From contig JAHQIY010000009.1 of NCBI GenBank assembly GCA_019054805.1, positions 2,294,001-2,358,000 of the forward strand: a stretch of DNA of 64,000 bases. Direction: 5' to 3'. The notes beneath the pieces were generated by a model. It saw only the letters and a program-made list of their open reading frames with translations, had not been told where the DNA came from and searched no databases. Shown piece by piece: positions 1-13,400 of this stretch. A program made the translations under genes and the position numbers. Numbering within the stretch: position 1 is the stretch's first letter; each line of letters opens with the position of its first letter. The DNA comes from Brachionus manjavacas (taxonomy: Eukaryota; Rotifera; Eurotatoria; Ploima; Brachionidae).

Positions 1-296
1 CTTGAATTAGAAAAATTGACCATCAATAACAATATGAAAAAATACATCATATCTTTCATTTTAGTAGTTTTCAAGAAAAGCTTAAAATTTTAGAATTATA
101 AAAGATTCGTCAAAATTTATAGTTATTTTGACGTTTATATCTTTATTAAATTTAGTCAAAAGTTTTCAAATAATCCAAGCAAATTGAATTAAAATCATAA
201 AAATAAAGTTTTATTATTATTTTTCTTTGCGTTTTTAATTTAAAATTTCAAAAATTTAATTAAATTTTTTGTCCGATCAAATAAATAAAGTAATTT

Positions 297-1409
297 TTAA
301 AAAATATATTTTAATTGTTTATTTTTAGTAATTTCCTCTTCTTCTTCACATACTTGAATATTTTTGTTCCTTTCCTTTTTAATAAACAAGCTGCTTATGT
401 CATTTAACAAGAGTGTTAAAAACATGATCGAAATGACAACAATGGCAATAATAGAGCTCACTGAAATAGCTTTTTTTATCATTACTAATTCTCTACTTCT
501 TATCTGACAATTTTCTCCACTATAAAACTTGAAGCAGTTGCATACTGCCACCTTGGTTTCGTTTACTTTACAAAAACCATTTGATGAACATGTCTTATTT
601 TGGCACAAATCCACCTCAAATTGACACCGCTCTCCATAATAATACTCACTACAATTGCATTTGTAGGTAAATTCAAAAGTATTTTTTTCCTTGTTAAATT
701 CAATCGTGTCAATGCATGTTCCTGAATTCAAGCACTGTCTTTCGTTGGTACATATTCTACGACTGGTTCTACAATCGTTACCATAATAGAATTCTACACA
801 TGAGCATTCGAATTTTTTGCTGAGTTTATTTTTTTTGCATTTTCCATTATTGGTACAATTGATTAGGCATCCTGTAATGTCGTAGTCCACACTGGATATA
901 AAATTTGCCAAATCTCTAGAGCTCATTAGTGAGAAAGTATTGTTAGCAGTCTCTTGATCAGTTGATGTAGTCATTTCAAATTCAGTTGATGGAATGTATG
1001 TAGAGATCAAGATGTCGCTGCTGAGCTCTGTGGGCTGGGTTGTCAAATCTTGAACTATTTTTATGATCAAAAACAAAATTGAGAAAAAAATTAGATTTTT
1101 TTTAATTTTAATAATTACTTGTAAGTATTTTAAAAATTTCGAAGCGATTTCCATTACAAGATTCGTTCTTGATGCTATTTCCGCAATAGCAAATTCTTGT
1201 GTTTTAAAAGCATAAAGTAAGTTTAAAAATATTTTTGGATGAATTTTTTTACGAGTTTTTTCGAGAAGTGTAATTAAAATCTAATCTTTGACATAGAGCA
1301 ACACATTGATATTCGTCAAGTGAATGATGCACTAGTACTTGATGTAAATTTTCAGAAGAACATCCAATTTTTTCAAAATTATTTCTTTTTAAATCTTTTT
1401 TGTTTAACT
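297..1409 (-). CDS. Gene 1 exons 21-23: WSC10, three EGF domains, membrane helix, tail
   Basis: Exons 21 and 22 encode WSC10 (IGCSSENLHQ, QCVALCQ, then ICYCGN). Exon 23 starts at 1054 after a 64-bp intron; a longer apparent ORF up to 1154 reads through that intron. It has a Ser/Thr-rich stalk, three EGF domains (CLINCTNNGKC; CLNSGTCID; CSSNGFCKVN), a membrane helix of about 23 residues (SSIIAIVVISIMFLTLLL), a basic stop-transfer stretch and an acidic tail. The stop is at 297-299. Confidence 0.9.
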
Positions 1410-4400
1410 CTAATTGAAAAAAAATAATATAGAATTTAACTTAATTAAATTCTAAAATTTGGTTAGATTTTATTTGCAGTTCTGTTCAGCTTAGAATTGA
1501 GGTTCAATATAATAATATTTCTGATTTTGATAAAGACAAATGAGATCTGAAAATCTGGATTTATTGCGATGAGCAAAAGGAAAAAATATAGTTTTTTAAA
1601 ATTTTTTTTTGATGATTTTTAGTTGAAAAACAAGGAAGATTATTTTTTATTGCATCTTTTTCATTTGAAAATAATTGCCAGAATTAATCTTAGTCTTCCC
1701 ATGAGCCTTTAGTTAAGAAATTTGAAATTTAATATAACACTCAAAATCCGGAGAAGTTTTTTCGACTCTTTTTGGTTCTTATTAATCAATAAATTTAAAC
1801 ATTTTTGAAAATTTTTTTCAATAAAAATTAGAATAAGAAAAATATTAAACCCTTTTTCAGCGCTCCAAAAAATATTGTTTTTCTTTTGTAAATTAAATTA
1901 AAGACAAGACTTAATTTTAATTCTCCATAAAATAAGTAATAATTTTTTGAACCATGTCTCGAAGAAAAACTGCCTTACAAGTTCTTGAACTTCTTAGAAA
2001 TGCGGATGATACCTAATCAGAATTCTTTGATGATAATGAAAGTGATTAAGAGAATAATGATGACTTATATAATGATATCGAAAAAGAAATGCAAACATCA
2101 AATCAAATTAATACTGAATAGGCTCAGATACGATACTAAGGCTTCATACGCCTTTAAGCGGTGATGAGCTCAGATTTCCTACTTGTTAGGATTTCGCAGC
2201 AAGAACTACTACTACTACTAGATAATGAAGAACCTGGGCATCTTGTAGTTTAGGATCAAAAAAGTCAGATCATAAAGTATTTGTTTTTATAACTTTTGAA
2301 TGGTATTTGATTAAATCTCTCTGCAAAATGCTAACTAATTAAATTGCGCAGTTGAATTAAATACTTTTTAATGACGTGCATTTTCCTGCAAAATTGCCGA
2401 GTTTTTGCAGAGCCTTATCTAATATTTAGCATGTTTTGTGCATTAGTTAGCATTTTGCACAGAGATTTAATCAAATACCAAGTCAACTTTATTTTAAAGG
2501 ATCTTTAAAGAAATTTTAGAGAAATTTGTAGAGTTTTTTTAGAGATTATCGTACATTTTTTCTCTAGGATATCTTTTAAAATTTCTTTTAAATTTCTCTA
2601 AAATATCTTTTAAGTTTCTTTTATTTATCTCTAAAAAGTATTCAAATTTTTTTTTAATTAAGATTTTTTCAATTTTTCAATTTTTTTAAATCAGTTAATC
2701 AGCGGTATACATTTATTAATTAAGGTCAATAAACATGATTTTTGCCCTCAAAAAAAATTCCAGGATCATAGTAAAGATCAAAATCATGATCACTAAATAT
2801 GCCATAAAGCTAGATATTCATTATAAAATTATATTATTCTATTGTTTATAATAAAAAGAAAATGTATAATAGGCAATTCAAATAAATTAATAAAATCTTT
2901 TGATTTACTTGCCAAATCCTTAATAATTAAAAACAGATGATAGATGCACAATGGTTTTTGAATGACCTTTAAGTAATTGGCAATAATTTTGTTGTGGTTC
3001 TGGTTAAATTAAGAGTTATGATGTCTAAACGTTGGATTAATATTTTTTTCATTTAAAATCTAAAAATCAAGAAATGAACAAAAAGTTAAACATTTTCAAT
3101 AAAACATTAAAAAGAAGAGTTGTTTAAAATTCACAAGTCTTAAGTCAACTCAAAGACTGGCTTGGACATTAATTTCAGTGAGTATGCTTAAAATAGGGCG
3201 CCAAAATAATTAAAAAGAACGACCATTCATCAGTCATGATTGCGGTCTGATAAATTTTTTGCCGTTTCAGGGAGTTTTTTTGGCGGTAAAGTTTAAGACA
3301 AAGCTAAAATTAAAGCCCAAGTCCGCAATTTAAAAAAAAATATAATAAGTCCGGACTTAAACTTGACTTAAAACTTATGACTTTTTAGCAATTATATTAA
3401 AAAGAAGAAAATTTCCTTATTACTTTAATTAAAATTTTGATGTAAATAAAAAATAAGCGTTAAATTGAATTATATTAATTTGAATTGCTAAAAGTAGATT
3501 AAATTTCTTTGGAGGAAAATCAGTTGACCCTAATAAATAATTATTTACCTGTAAAAAACAATTAGTTTATTGCTATAAATGATTATGTATAAATTGCTTA
3601 TTTATTGTTAAAAAATACTAACTTTATTGTAAAAAAATTCGATAAAAAAATTATAAAATTTATTAATTTTAAAAATTTACATTGACAATTTTATTTTCTA
3701 CTAATGCTTTAGCAGCATTGGCTTTTCGACCACGTTTAGCCTTCGGTTCGATTGAACATTTTATTATTTATTTGGAATTTCAGCTTATTTTTCCACTACG
3801 GCTACTACAATTAAATGTAACAAAAATAGTTTCTTAGATAATAGCTACAGGTACAACTTGAACATACCCAAGAGTCTTTATTAAATTTTATAATCCTAAC
3901 ATTTTTAAATAAAGCAACTAGTTGGTCAAAATCGTTATTAAGCTTACTATATTTATCATATTTTTTAGTCATAATTATCAAGATTTCTATTTTCTTATTA
4001 TTGTCTTCTAAATGGGAGAGCTTGCTTGTCGATAATTTAACTATTATTTATTTATTTGTTTTCTGTACCGAGCTAAAGCTCCTTCAGAATAAGTTAAAGA
4101 TAAAATTAAAGTTAATAAAATTAGATAAAAAAAAAGAATCAAAATAGAGTAAATAGGCTAAAAAAAATTAAAGTTGAAAAGACATAAATTGGAAAAGATT
4201 GTTTCATGTGGCACATGTTTAAATAATTCAAGTTTCAGGAAAAAAAGAAGAAATAGTAAGGTAGCAATTACACAATGGAGTTGGGTATTCAATATATCTT
4301 GATTCGAAACCTTCTTTGTATTCTTTCACCAGTCTTTCAACCAATGGAATAGAATGACTCAGTCCTGTCCCAACATATTTCTCACTCAACTCAAAAAGAC

Positions 4401-7400
4401 GATTCGAGACTGTTAGTAATTTTAGTTTATTAAAAGCTTCATGTTGCACGATGTTGGAGGGAGTATCATTATTTAACTTAAGGATAGATCTTACTGCTGT
4501 ATTCTGAATTGCTTGTAGTTTTTTGATATTATTTTCTGAAAATGAATTCAAGCAAGGAAAAGAATAGTCTAAAATTGATCCGACTAAAGATTTATATAGA
4601 TTTCCTAGTGTGTTCTGATTAAGACCCCATTTTTTGATTGACAATATCTTAATAATATTAAGCCTTTTGTTGTAGCGTTCTTTAATTTAGTCTACTAGTA
4701 TATTAAAGTTTAACTTAGAATCAAATTTAATACCAAGAAACTTGATTTCTTTTTGGCTCACTTTTCTGTTTCCATAGATTTTTAAGTTTAGATATCACCA
4801 TCTTTTTTGTACCTAGAAAAGACTACTGAACACGACTTTTCAACTGATATATTTATTTTCCATTTAATAAGCCATTGTTCTAGTTCGTTGGTGTATTTAT
4901 TAATCTTATTTTCAAGGTTCCCCTTTTTGTTATAACTGAAGAATGTAACTAGATCATCTGCGAAAAGCAGAGAGTATTCGTTATTTGTTTTGTTTCTTTT
5001 TTTTATTATTTATTTGTTTTCTGTACCGAGCTAGAGCTCCTTCAGAATTTTTGTTTCTTTTTGGGATTTCATAAATATTTATACTAAATAAAAGAGGACT
5101 AATTACTGAGCCTTGAGGAACACCTGCAGTTAACTGTATCTTGAAAAGTAAATAAGGGATAATAAGTGAATTAAGTGAACTGTGGCACCTATCAATAAAA
5201 AAAAGTAACCGCTATCAATCCAGTAAGCAAATTAGCGTACAGCATTATTCAATTAAACATTTTATCAATTAAGTAAAAATTAAAAAGCTTTTTGATTTAA
5301 TTAGGAATGGTTCTTGAGAAAAATCTAAAAATCACATGTTTATTCTCACTACTTGATTCTCATGCTTGAATGATGAGACTTTGTAGTAAAGTCTAATGCT
5401 CAAATCTAAAAGTCTCATAAGAAATAAGAATTAGTATGTCAGGGTATTTTTATTTTTTATTTCTTAAAATAGGAGACATATAAATTTTTTTCATTTATCG
5501 GCACATAAAACAAACAAATATAAAATAAAAAATAAATAATAAAGAAGATACTACAAAAAATCTCTAAAACTGTTTGAATGGTAGAACAGATTAAAAATTT
5601 TAAAGAGAATGTAGAGAAAAAACAAAGATTTTTTTACTTAAATTAATGATTTTTTTTAACTCTAAAATATCTCTATTTTTTCTTCAAAATAGGTCAATTT
5701 ATAAAGATTTTCTAAAGAATCTTCAAAGAAACTTTAAAGAATCTCTATAAAATGTTTGACTGGGCAGGGAGACCCTTTAAAAAATCTTTTTAATTCTGAG
5801 ATTTTAAAAATTATTACTAAAAATAAAATAAACTAAAAATTACTTTGAGCCTGGTATATGTATAATAGGTTCTTGTTGGTAACGTAATGACCATCTGAAA
5901 GTGAAATTTTAGGTTTTTGACAGACTCTTTCAGAAGTTTGACTCAGATCTTCCAAGCAATAGCATTTTGAGAAATCAGAAAAAGCGTAGCTTTGGTTAAA
6001 ATAAGAGCAATAGGTAAGACACTTGGTAATAGTTAAACTCGTGAATGTGACATGAACTCTTATTTGATCGCTGTTCAGGGAATAGCATCCAGTGAATAGA
6101 GCAAAAAAAATTGGCAGTTCCTGTCGAGGTTCGGTGACTTAAAAAAAATTACCTAGAAAATAATTTGTTTTTAAATTAAAATTTATGTTACCACGATAGA
6201 CCGATTTTGTGTAGTATACTGATCCACCATAAGTTTGAATATGAGTTGGTCTAATATTAATATCACATAAAGCATTTGTTCTATCAATGCCTAGCGTGGT
6301 GTAATTATTAGCACAATAGCAATTACTTTATTTATTTTTTAGTAAAATATTAAAAAATTAATTAAAAATTTACTCAGCATCTACTAGATAAAATTTGTAA
6401 ATTTTGCATAAATTGATACAATTTTGATGATTGTTAAAATGCTTTAATGGGTTAAAATTTTCCAAATCAACAGTAATGCAGTCAATAAAGTAAGAAAATA
6501 GTCTCGCTTCTTGTAACAAATCTTAAAAAGTAAAAATGGATAAATTTTTTTTAATTTTTCATTTTTTTGCAACCATTTTCAATTTTATAGACAGATACAG
6601 GCTGATAAGATAAACCACCACAAATTTCTGTTGAATCCCCGGAACATGTGATGTTACATTCATTAGCATCATTTGCTCTGTTATAACTACCGAATTTGTT
6701 CATACATGCACAAAATTTTCTTTTATAATTTAATTAAATTTTTTTTTAAATACTAATTAATATAAAATAATTTATAATAAATAAAAGATCAAAATCAAAA
6801 ATTTTAATTTTTTTTGATTTTTTTTTAAAGTCAATCTCAGAATTTAAATTCACCCTTCATGAGTTGAAGAAAAATTGAATCCCAAATCGCGACAAAGCTC
6901 ATTACAAATTTTGTTGTTTAAATTATTTTCATTATAAACTAAAAAATCAGACATGTCATATGGAACTCTATCATAAAAACAACCCTGATAATTTTTATCT
7001 AATATTTAAAATTAAAATTAAATATAATTAATTTAAACATCTTGCCCAAAATTTCGGTAGATGGTTCAACTATGAATAAAATAACTAATTTTAAAATGAT
7101 TTCATTTAAATGAAAATATTTACCTCTAATAATGGAGCTTGTGAAAAGGGGATAGTTGATAAGTCTAACTTTTACAGTGTAATTTCCACTTCGATTGAAA
7201 CTCCTTGTCACCAAAAGTGCTGTATCATTATATGATAATAATACTTCTTCATTAAAATCTACAAAATTAATTGATAAATTGAATTTTGAGTCGATTTCTG
7301 AGCCAGAATTAATCAAAATTGAGCATTGAGCAGTCTCGTATTTTAAAACACTTGCATCACAGGAAAGACTTAAGTTTAATTCTTAAAAAAAATAAATCAA

Positions 7401-10400
7401 TAAATTTCAAAAATAACTTTTTAGTCTTACTATTTATTTGGTAAACAGTACTTCGGTGAATTCCACCGCAGTATTCAGAAGAATTTGCATTGCATGCAAA
7501 ATTGCATTCGGTTTCACTCACCATGTCGGTTTGGTTAAGAGAGCCACTGCATTTACACAAATAACTTTTTTTAAAAATCATAACTTATTTTTATTTCAAA
7601 TTGATCATTTTAATCACCCTCGCTGAGTTAAAGAATACATAAAGCCATTGGAATGACAATATTGAATACAGAGCCTATTATTGAGAAAGCCTATTTCAAC
7701 TTCGAGCTCTCCATAATCAACAGAACAACCTTTATAAACTGAGATTGTCATTTCACTGCTGTTCATAGCTTTAAAAAAATTAAATTTTTTCAAAATTTTT
7801 TGGAAATTAATTACGGTAAATGTCAAAAATCCGATGGTATCCATCACATCCACAAAATGTAGATAAAGTTGAAAAACAAGCGCACATACAATTTTTTTCA
7901 TCATATCTATTGTTCCAAACATTAATACCACAACGACATTGTTGACTAAAATTCAATATTTTTTTTTAATGTTTGATTTAAAAAAGAATTGATTTAAATA
8001 ATTTTATTCGAGTAATTTAAATTTTGTAATTTTGAGACACAGCAAAAATTTTTATTCAAAAGACAGAAAAAAGAATGAAAATGATAAAAAAATCTCTGCT
8101 TAATTTGTAAATATATTCCAATTGTTAACTTTTTTATTTTTTTCAAAAAATATCTAAGGCATCTTAAATCTCATTTTAAAAATTATTAATTTTAATCGCG
8201 CGCCTTTTTTCAAAATCTTCAATTTTATCACGCATCATTATCTGGGATCGATTTTTTTTCTAATAAAAAATTTATCTAATTACATTATTTAATCTTTAAT
8301 TTTTGTTTTATCGTAATCATTAACATCGCACTTGAATTCAAAAACGTGAATTTTTATACCTTTGTTTTCTGGTTTAATTTTAACTTAACACTTTTTATAT
8401 TAATTGATTCAGTAGCCTCTGTGTCAGATCAGAGCAGTTGCTCAAAAAAGTACTAGAAAAGGAGATAAGCGCCTCCCTATTATCCACTAAGATTGAAAAG
8501 GGACAATTTTTATTAAAATTATTACCTTTTATATTGAAAAAACATAATTTGCTCTGAAAAATGTAATTTTCTCAGGATTTATGTAAAATTTTAGAAAGTT
8601 TTTTAAAAACCTTAACATCAAAACATTTATAGAATTCTTTTAACTTAACCACCTACAATTAATAAATATGAGTTGATTTTTTTAAAAATTTTCTTTGCTT
8701 TATTTAAAAAAATTGTGACATGTCATTTTAATTTGTTTACAACCTTTCCCAAAAAACTAACCTAAATCAAATTCATATAGAAATTTTTATTTAGTAAATG
8801 AATAAATGCGGTTAAAAAAAATACAATTCTTTAAATGAGTGAGGATTAAAAACAAAAACCAACTGAAATCGGTCACAGGTGGACAGGTCTAGCCAAGAGG
8901 AATTTCAAAAAAGGTAAATATTAACAGATTACACAAATCATGTCAATCATGTTAAGTTTGGACTATTCTGTCGTATCAAAGCGTGTAACTCGTGTGATAG
9001 CGTCATGAAGGAGTATAAGAAGGTCTGCAAAGATATGAAAAAAGCAGTCAAGTTGGCGCGCCTTAACATTGAATCCAACCTTGCCTCGAAGTGTAAAAAA
9101 AGAACCCAAGCTACTATACAGCTACATTAACAACCAGAAAATCTGCAATGAATCAATTAGAATGATGAAGGTGCCTGACGACACGATCACAAAAGCAACC
9201 GACTCCATAGTGAACATTCTAAATGACCAGTTCTGCATGGTTTTTCAGTACTCTATCAGAGTCATTCCGAGATGACTCGAGATCCAGACGTTACAACATA
9301 AGAGTTCAATGCTCAGTCACCCCTGAAAAATTGTTCACAGTAAATAAGGTACTGTCTAAACTAAATACCAGAAAAACTGTAGGCTCGGATGGAATTTTCC
9401 ATTGGTACCAAAAAGATGCTCGGAGACTTTCGGCCCATTACTCTATATCATATTCAGGAACTCGCTCAAAAGTGGAATTGTACCAGAGTGCTGGAAAAAC
9501 GCGAACATCATCCCAGTATTCAAGAAAGGCGACAAGACTGATCCGCAAACTACCGACCAATCTCACTCACAGCTATCCCATGCAAGATTATGGAAAGAAC
9601 AGTCAGGGATGTGATGATGACATCTTAATAATAACGACCTGATCACTTAGGATAAACGTGGTTTTGTACGGAACAACTCTTGTATCATGAATCTCCTGAA
9701 GACAATGGATACGATAACGGATGCCTTTAATAATGGCCATCAAACCTTGGTTGTCTTTTTAGATTTTCAGAAGGCCTTTGATAAAGTATGTCATGAGTCA
9801 CTTCATTTCAAGCTGAAGCAACTAGGGTTCTGCCAAGAACTAAGGAACTGGATAAAAAGTTATCTAAGCGGTCGGAAGCAACGATTTATGATTGGTGACA
9901 GCTACTCGGAATGGAAACCTGTAACCAGTGGAGTCCCTCAGGGGAGCGTCCTCGGACCACTCCTCTTCGTCATCTTCATAAATGACATGCTGGCAGTTGT
10001 TAATCACATTATCAAACTTTTTGCATATGACAGCAAACTTATTGGGGTGATAAAAAATAACAATGACCTTGAACTTGTCCAGAAAGACCTAGACGCCTTT
10101 CTCAACTATCAATCCCTATCCCTCAACCAATTCATGAACAGACTGGATAAGTACAGACGCAAGGAAAAACCTACCATGGATAAAGTCCTGAGGCTCGGTA
10201 GAATCGACACGGAAGTGACTGTGCTCTAAACACAGTGTATATACACAGCTACCATAGATGGGATCCTACTGTTTCCCATCTTCGCAAGTCTAGCTTGCTA
10301 GCTTGTTGTAACTTATATTATTATTATTTTAAAAAGTAAAACTAAAAAAAACAATGCATAATACTTAATCAGTTAAAAATGCTTTTCTAAATGTGTTCTT

Positions 10401-13400
10401 AACTTTAACAAGTTATTTTTATCTTAATTTTTGAGATCTTTACACTTCTTTTTTGATACAAAATTTTTTAATCTAGAACAAGAATATAAAAAAAAATATC
10501 TATAACTTTTTATGAGTCAGTAAAAAGATAGTTGCATATTTGTATAATTGTCCCTATTATATCCTAGTGGATATAGGCGCTCATCTCCTTTTCAAGTACC
10601 TTTTTGAGCAACGGCTCCGATCTGACTCAGAAGCTACCTTATCGAGTTGATCATCTACACCGCAATTATTACCCAGTCGTAACTGGTCCCCCTATTTTTA
10701 TGATGAAAGAGGTTTAAACATTTGCCCCGTATTGCAGAGATATTTTTAAGATTTTTTCACCCTCAGCGAGTTTTGAACCATCGAATCTCTGCTTGCATGA
10801 CTAACACGCAAACCATTCGGCTATACGGGCTCTAATATATATTTATTATTTTAAATAAAAACTTTTTATTTATGGTTGTGAAGTTCAGTACGAAAGAACC
10901 GAACAAAGTATAAGAAAATTAAATAAATTTTTTCTAAAAATTTAAAATAAATTCTGTGAATGCAGCAATTTTAATGGTGCAACATTCAAAGTTGCATCAA
11001 CTTTAAAAGTCTGTTAATGGTGTGCAAAATCTCTGCAAAATGCACTACGCTCGATTTTTTTGAAATTTAATTTCTGTTTTCTATATTTAGCAGACCTTGA
11101 TATTTGATGCAACTTTGAAAGTTGCATTATGTCGTATTTACATAACTAAATTTAAATCTTTTCAATTTTTTTTACATTTTTTCTTTTCTTTTTTTCATTT
11201 TGTACTGAATTTCACAAAACCTTAGTTACTGGCTTAATATTTTTTATAGATTTTTTATGATTTAATTTTGATTTTAAAAATATCCAAGTTTTTTAGTTTC
11301 TAATTATTATTTACTCTACCATAGACATGTGAAACCCTTGTATTTTTTCCCATTAACTACAATATAACCAGACTTTTGAAACAGTAAAAAAAAGTCATTT
11401 TAATGCCTTTTAAAATTAATTTGAAATAAAAATTTTAAACTAAAGAGATTTAACTTGATTTTTACTATTTGTCTCTGAATATACTTCTATTTTGTCACTC
11501 TTAATAGACATACCTTATCAAAAGAAAGTTTAAAGAAACATAAAAAAATGTTTATGACATGTAATAGATAAAGAAAAAATTTGGAAAAAATCAAATTCAA
11601 AATATAAAAATCCATCAAATCGCTCACATATTTTTGTTTATTGATAGAAAAAAGGAATAGAAATCAGAAAATACCTGGCACCCAAAATTGTAGAAAATGA
11701 AGATAATCCTTCATAAACACACCGCTTGCTACATTCTGAATTACCATTTATTGTCATCGTGTAAGAAAAGCTACGAGAATAGCCTGGGCGACAGTGGGAA
11801 TAACTACCATAGTCTAAAATAAATTAAATGCTTTAAAAACTTTCTTTTTGAAAGCCAAAAATACCAAAAATTTCTATATTTGACAGGTTGGTTTTATTAG
11901 CCGAATAAGTGGTCGTATCAGAAAGGTACATCAAAGGATTGAAATAAAAATGCTCAGAATTAATCTCAATTGTTTTGAGGCCTGTTGAATTAAATTTTAA
12001 TATTGCAGAGGAATTGTTTGGAAAATTCAATTCAATTCGAAAACTGTCAATAGATAAAAGACTAAATCGGAATGGAAAGTGTTCTATGAGTGTATCAACC
12101 GAATTTGTAATTGAAAAATTAAAATTTTCATTTTTTTTAGTTATGCGCGGAATCTCAATCGCAAAGTTAGTTTCTTTAAAAAATAACTTTAATTTATAAT
12201 CCAAAATAATTCTGAGAATTAAAACCTTTGATTTCATAAATTGTCTGAAATCCGAATGGACCACCACATAGCTGAGTTGAATTTCCAGGACATTCATAAT
12301 TACACCTTTCTTCAGAAGTTTTCCGATGACTGAAAAAACTCCAAAAGCAATTACAAACATTTCTTTTAAACAAAATAAATTTAATTTTATAAATTATTCT
12401 TAGATAGTACCCGCTTTCAGTTGAAAAATATCTAAATCCTAACAGAGCACAGTGCTTCATACAGATTCCATTAGTGTTAAAACTAAACGTGGTTTTGGTA
12501 GATGAATAGTGGCCTTCGAAACAGCCTTTTGATGATCCAAGCAGTTTTTGACTTTGCCTAATATCTATGAAAAAATAAAAATAAATAAATTTATAAAATT
12601 TTCATGTTTTTTCATAAACCTTTGATTTTATATGCTAGATAATAATTTTCACAGCCACAAAAAAAATCGTTTGATCCTAAGCAAACACATTCACAATTTT
12701 TGTGATCGGACTTTCCGTTCAGGCCATACCGGCTAGTACAATAACACTTTCCGCTAAATGAAAATTTAATATCATTTTTAATGCTTTTTTTTAGAGGATT
12801 TACCCTTCCATTAGAATAGCATATTTGTGAAGTGTATGTGAACACTTCTGAATGCATATATGGCTGTTCATAGGATCTTGACTTACAAATGAATAGTTGC
12901 CAAATTCGTTTTGAAAATTTTTCAAATTGAAACATCCAATTTCATTTACCAATGTGTTAATTAAAAACTCAGATCCTTTAAATAAATGTTAATAAAATTT
13001 TTGGAAAGTTTTTTTTTTCCAAATTACTGATCACACTATCGCTCGAGCTTAAAGCTGGGTAAACTTTAATTTTCAAGATTAAAACATTTTTTAATAATAA
13101 CAATTTTTCAAAAATACTCATTATAACTGGATTTAAGCTTAATTCGCTGTTCCTGATAGAAATTTTTACCTCAAATGTTCCAGGTACAACATAAGTAAAT
13201 CTTAACGCAAAATCTTGTTGTCGTTGGATACGAGTTTCTAAACCATTTCCATTATTAATGTCAAATGTTGGATTACTTATATTGACTCGAAATTTAAGAT
13301 AACATTCAAAACTTCGGAAGGATTCTCCGAAAGACGGAAAATTTACTGATAAATAATATTCTAAAATGGAATAAAATTATTGTTTTTATTTAATTTTTTC

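Larger units (their letters stand above)
1410..5843 (-). other. Gene 1 intron 20 (4.4 kb), filled with transposon debris
   Basis: The flanking phase-1 splice sites agree. Contents, listed separately: a possible transposase N-terminus near 1953, a hairpin MITE at 2302-2479, and an antisense LINE tail at 4042-5150. The stretches 2480-4040 and 5150-5840 are AT-rich with no supported gene. A motif AAGTCCGGACTT followed by CTTGACTT occurs near 3340 and again near 63690. Confidence 0.75.
7946..11674 (-). other. Gene 1 intron 11 (3.7 kb), splitting WSC5
   Basis: The donor (GCCAG|GTATTT at 11674) and acceptor (TTTTAG|TCAAC at 7946) are both phase 2, at the same position that splits other WSC domains. 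Contents: a SINE fragment (8407-8515), a LINE (8940-10330), an inverted SINE (10545-10832) and a MITE (10874-11221). I see nothing coding in 7950-8400 or 11222-11640. Confidence 0.85.

Noticed and set aside
1055-1154. N-terminal extension of the EGF/TM exon with a hydrophobic segment that looks like a signal anchor
   Set aside because: It is a 64-bp intron plus part of the WSC10 exon in another frame; the phase-1 splice sites agree with gene B.
10545-10832. Functional tRNA gene
   Set aside because: A- and B-box-like motifs are present but the cloverleaf pairing is incomplete and the sequence runs into a SINE body.
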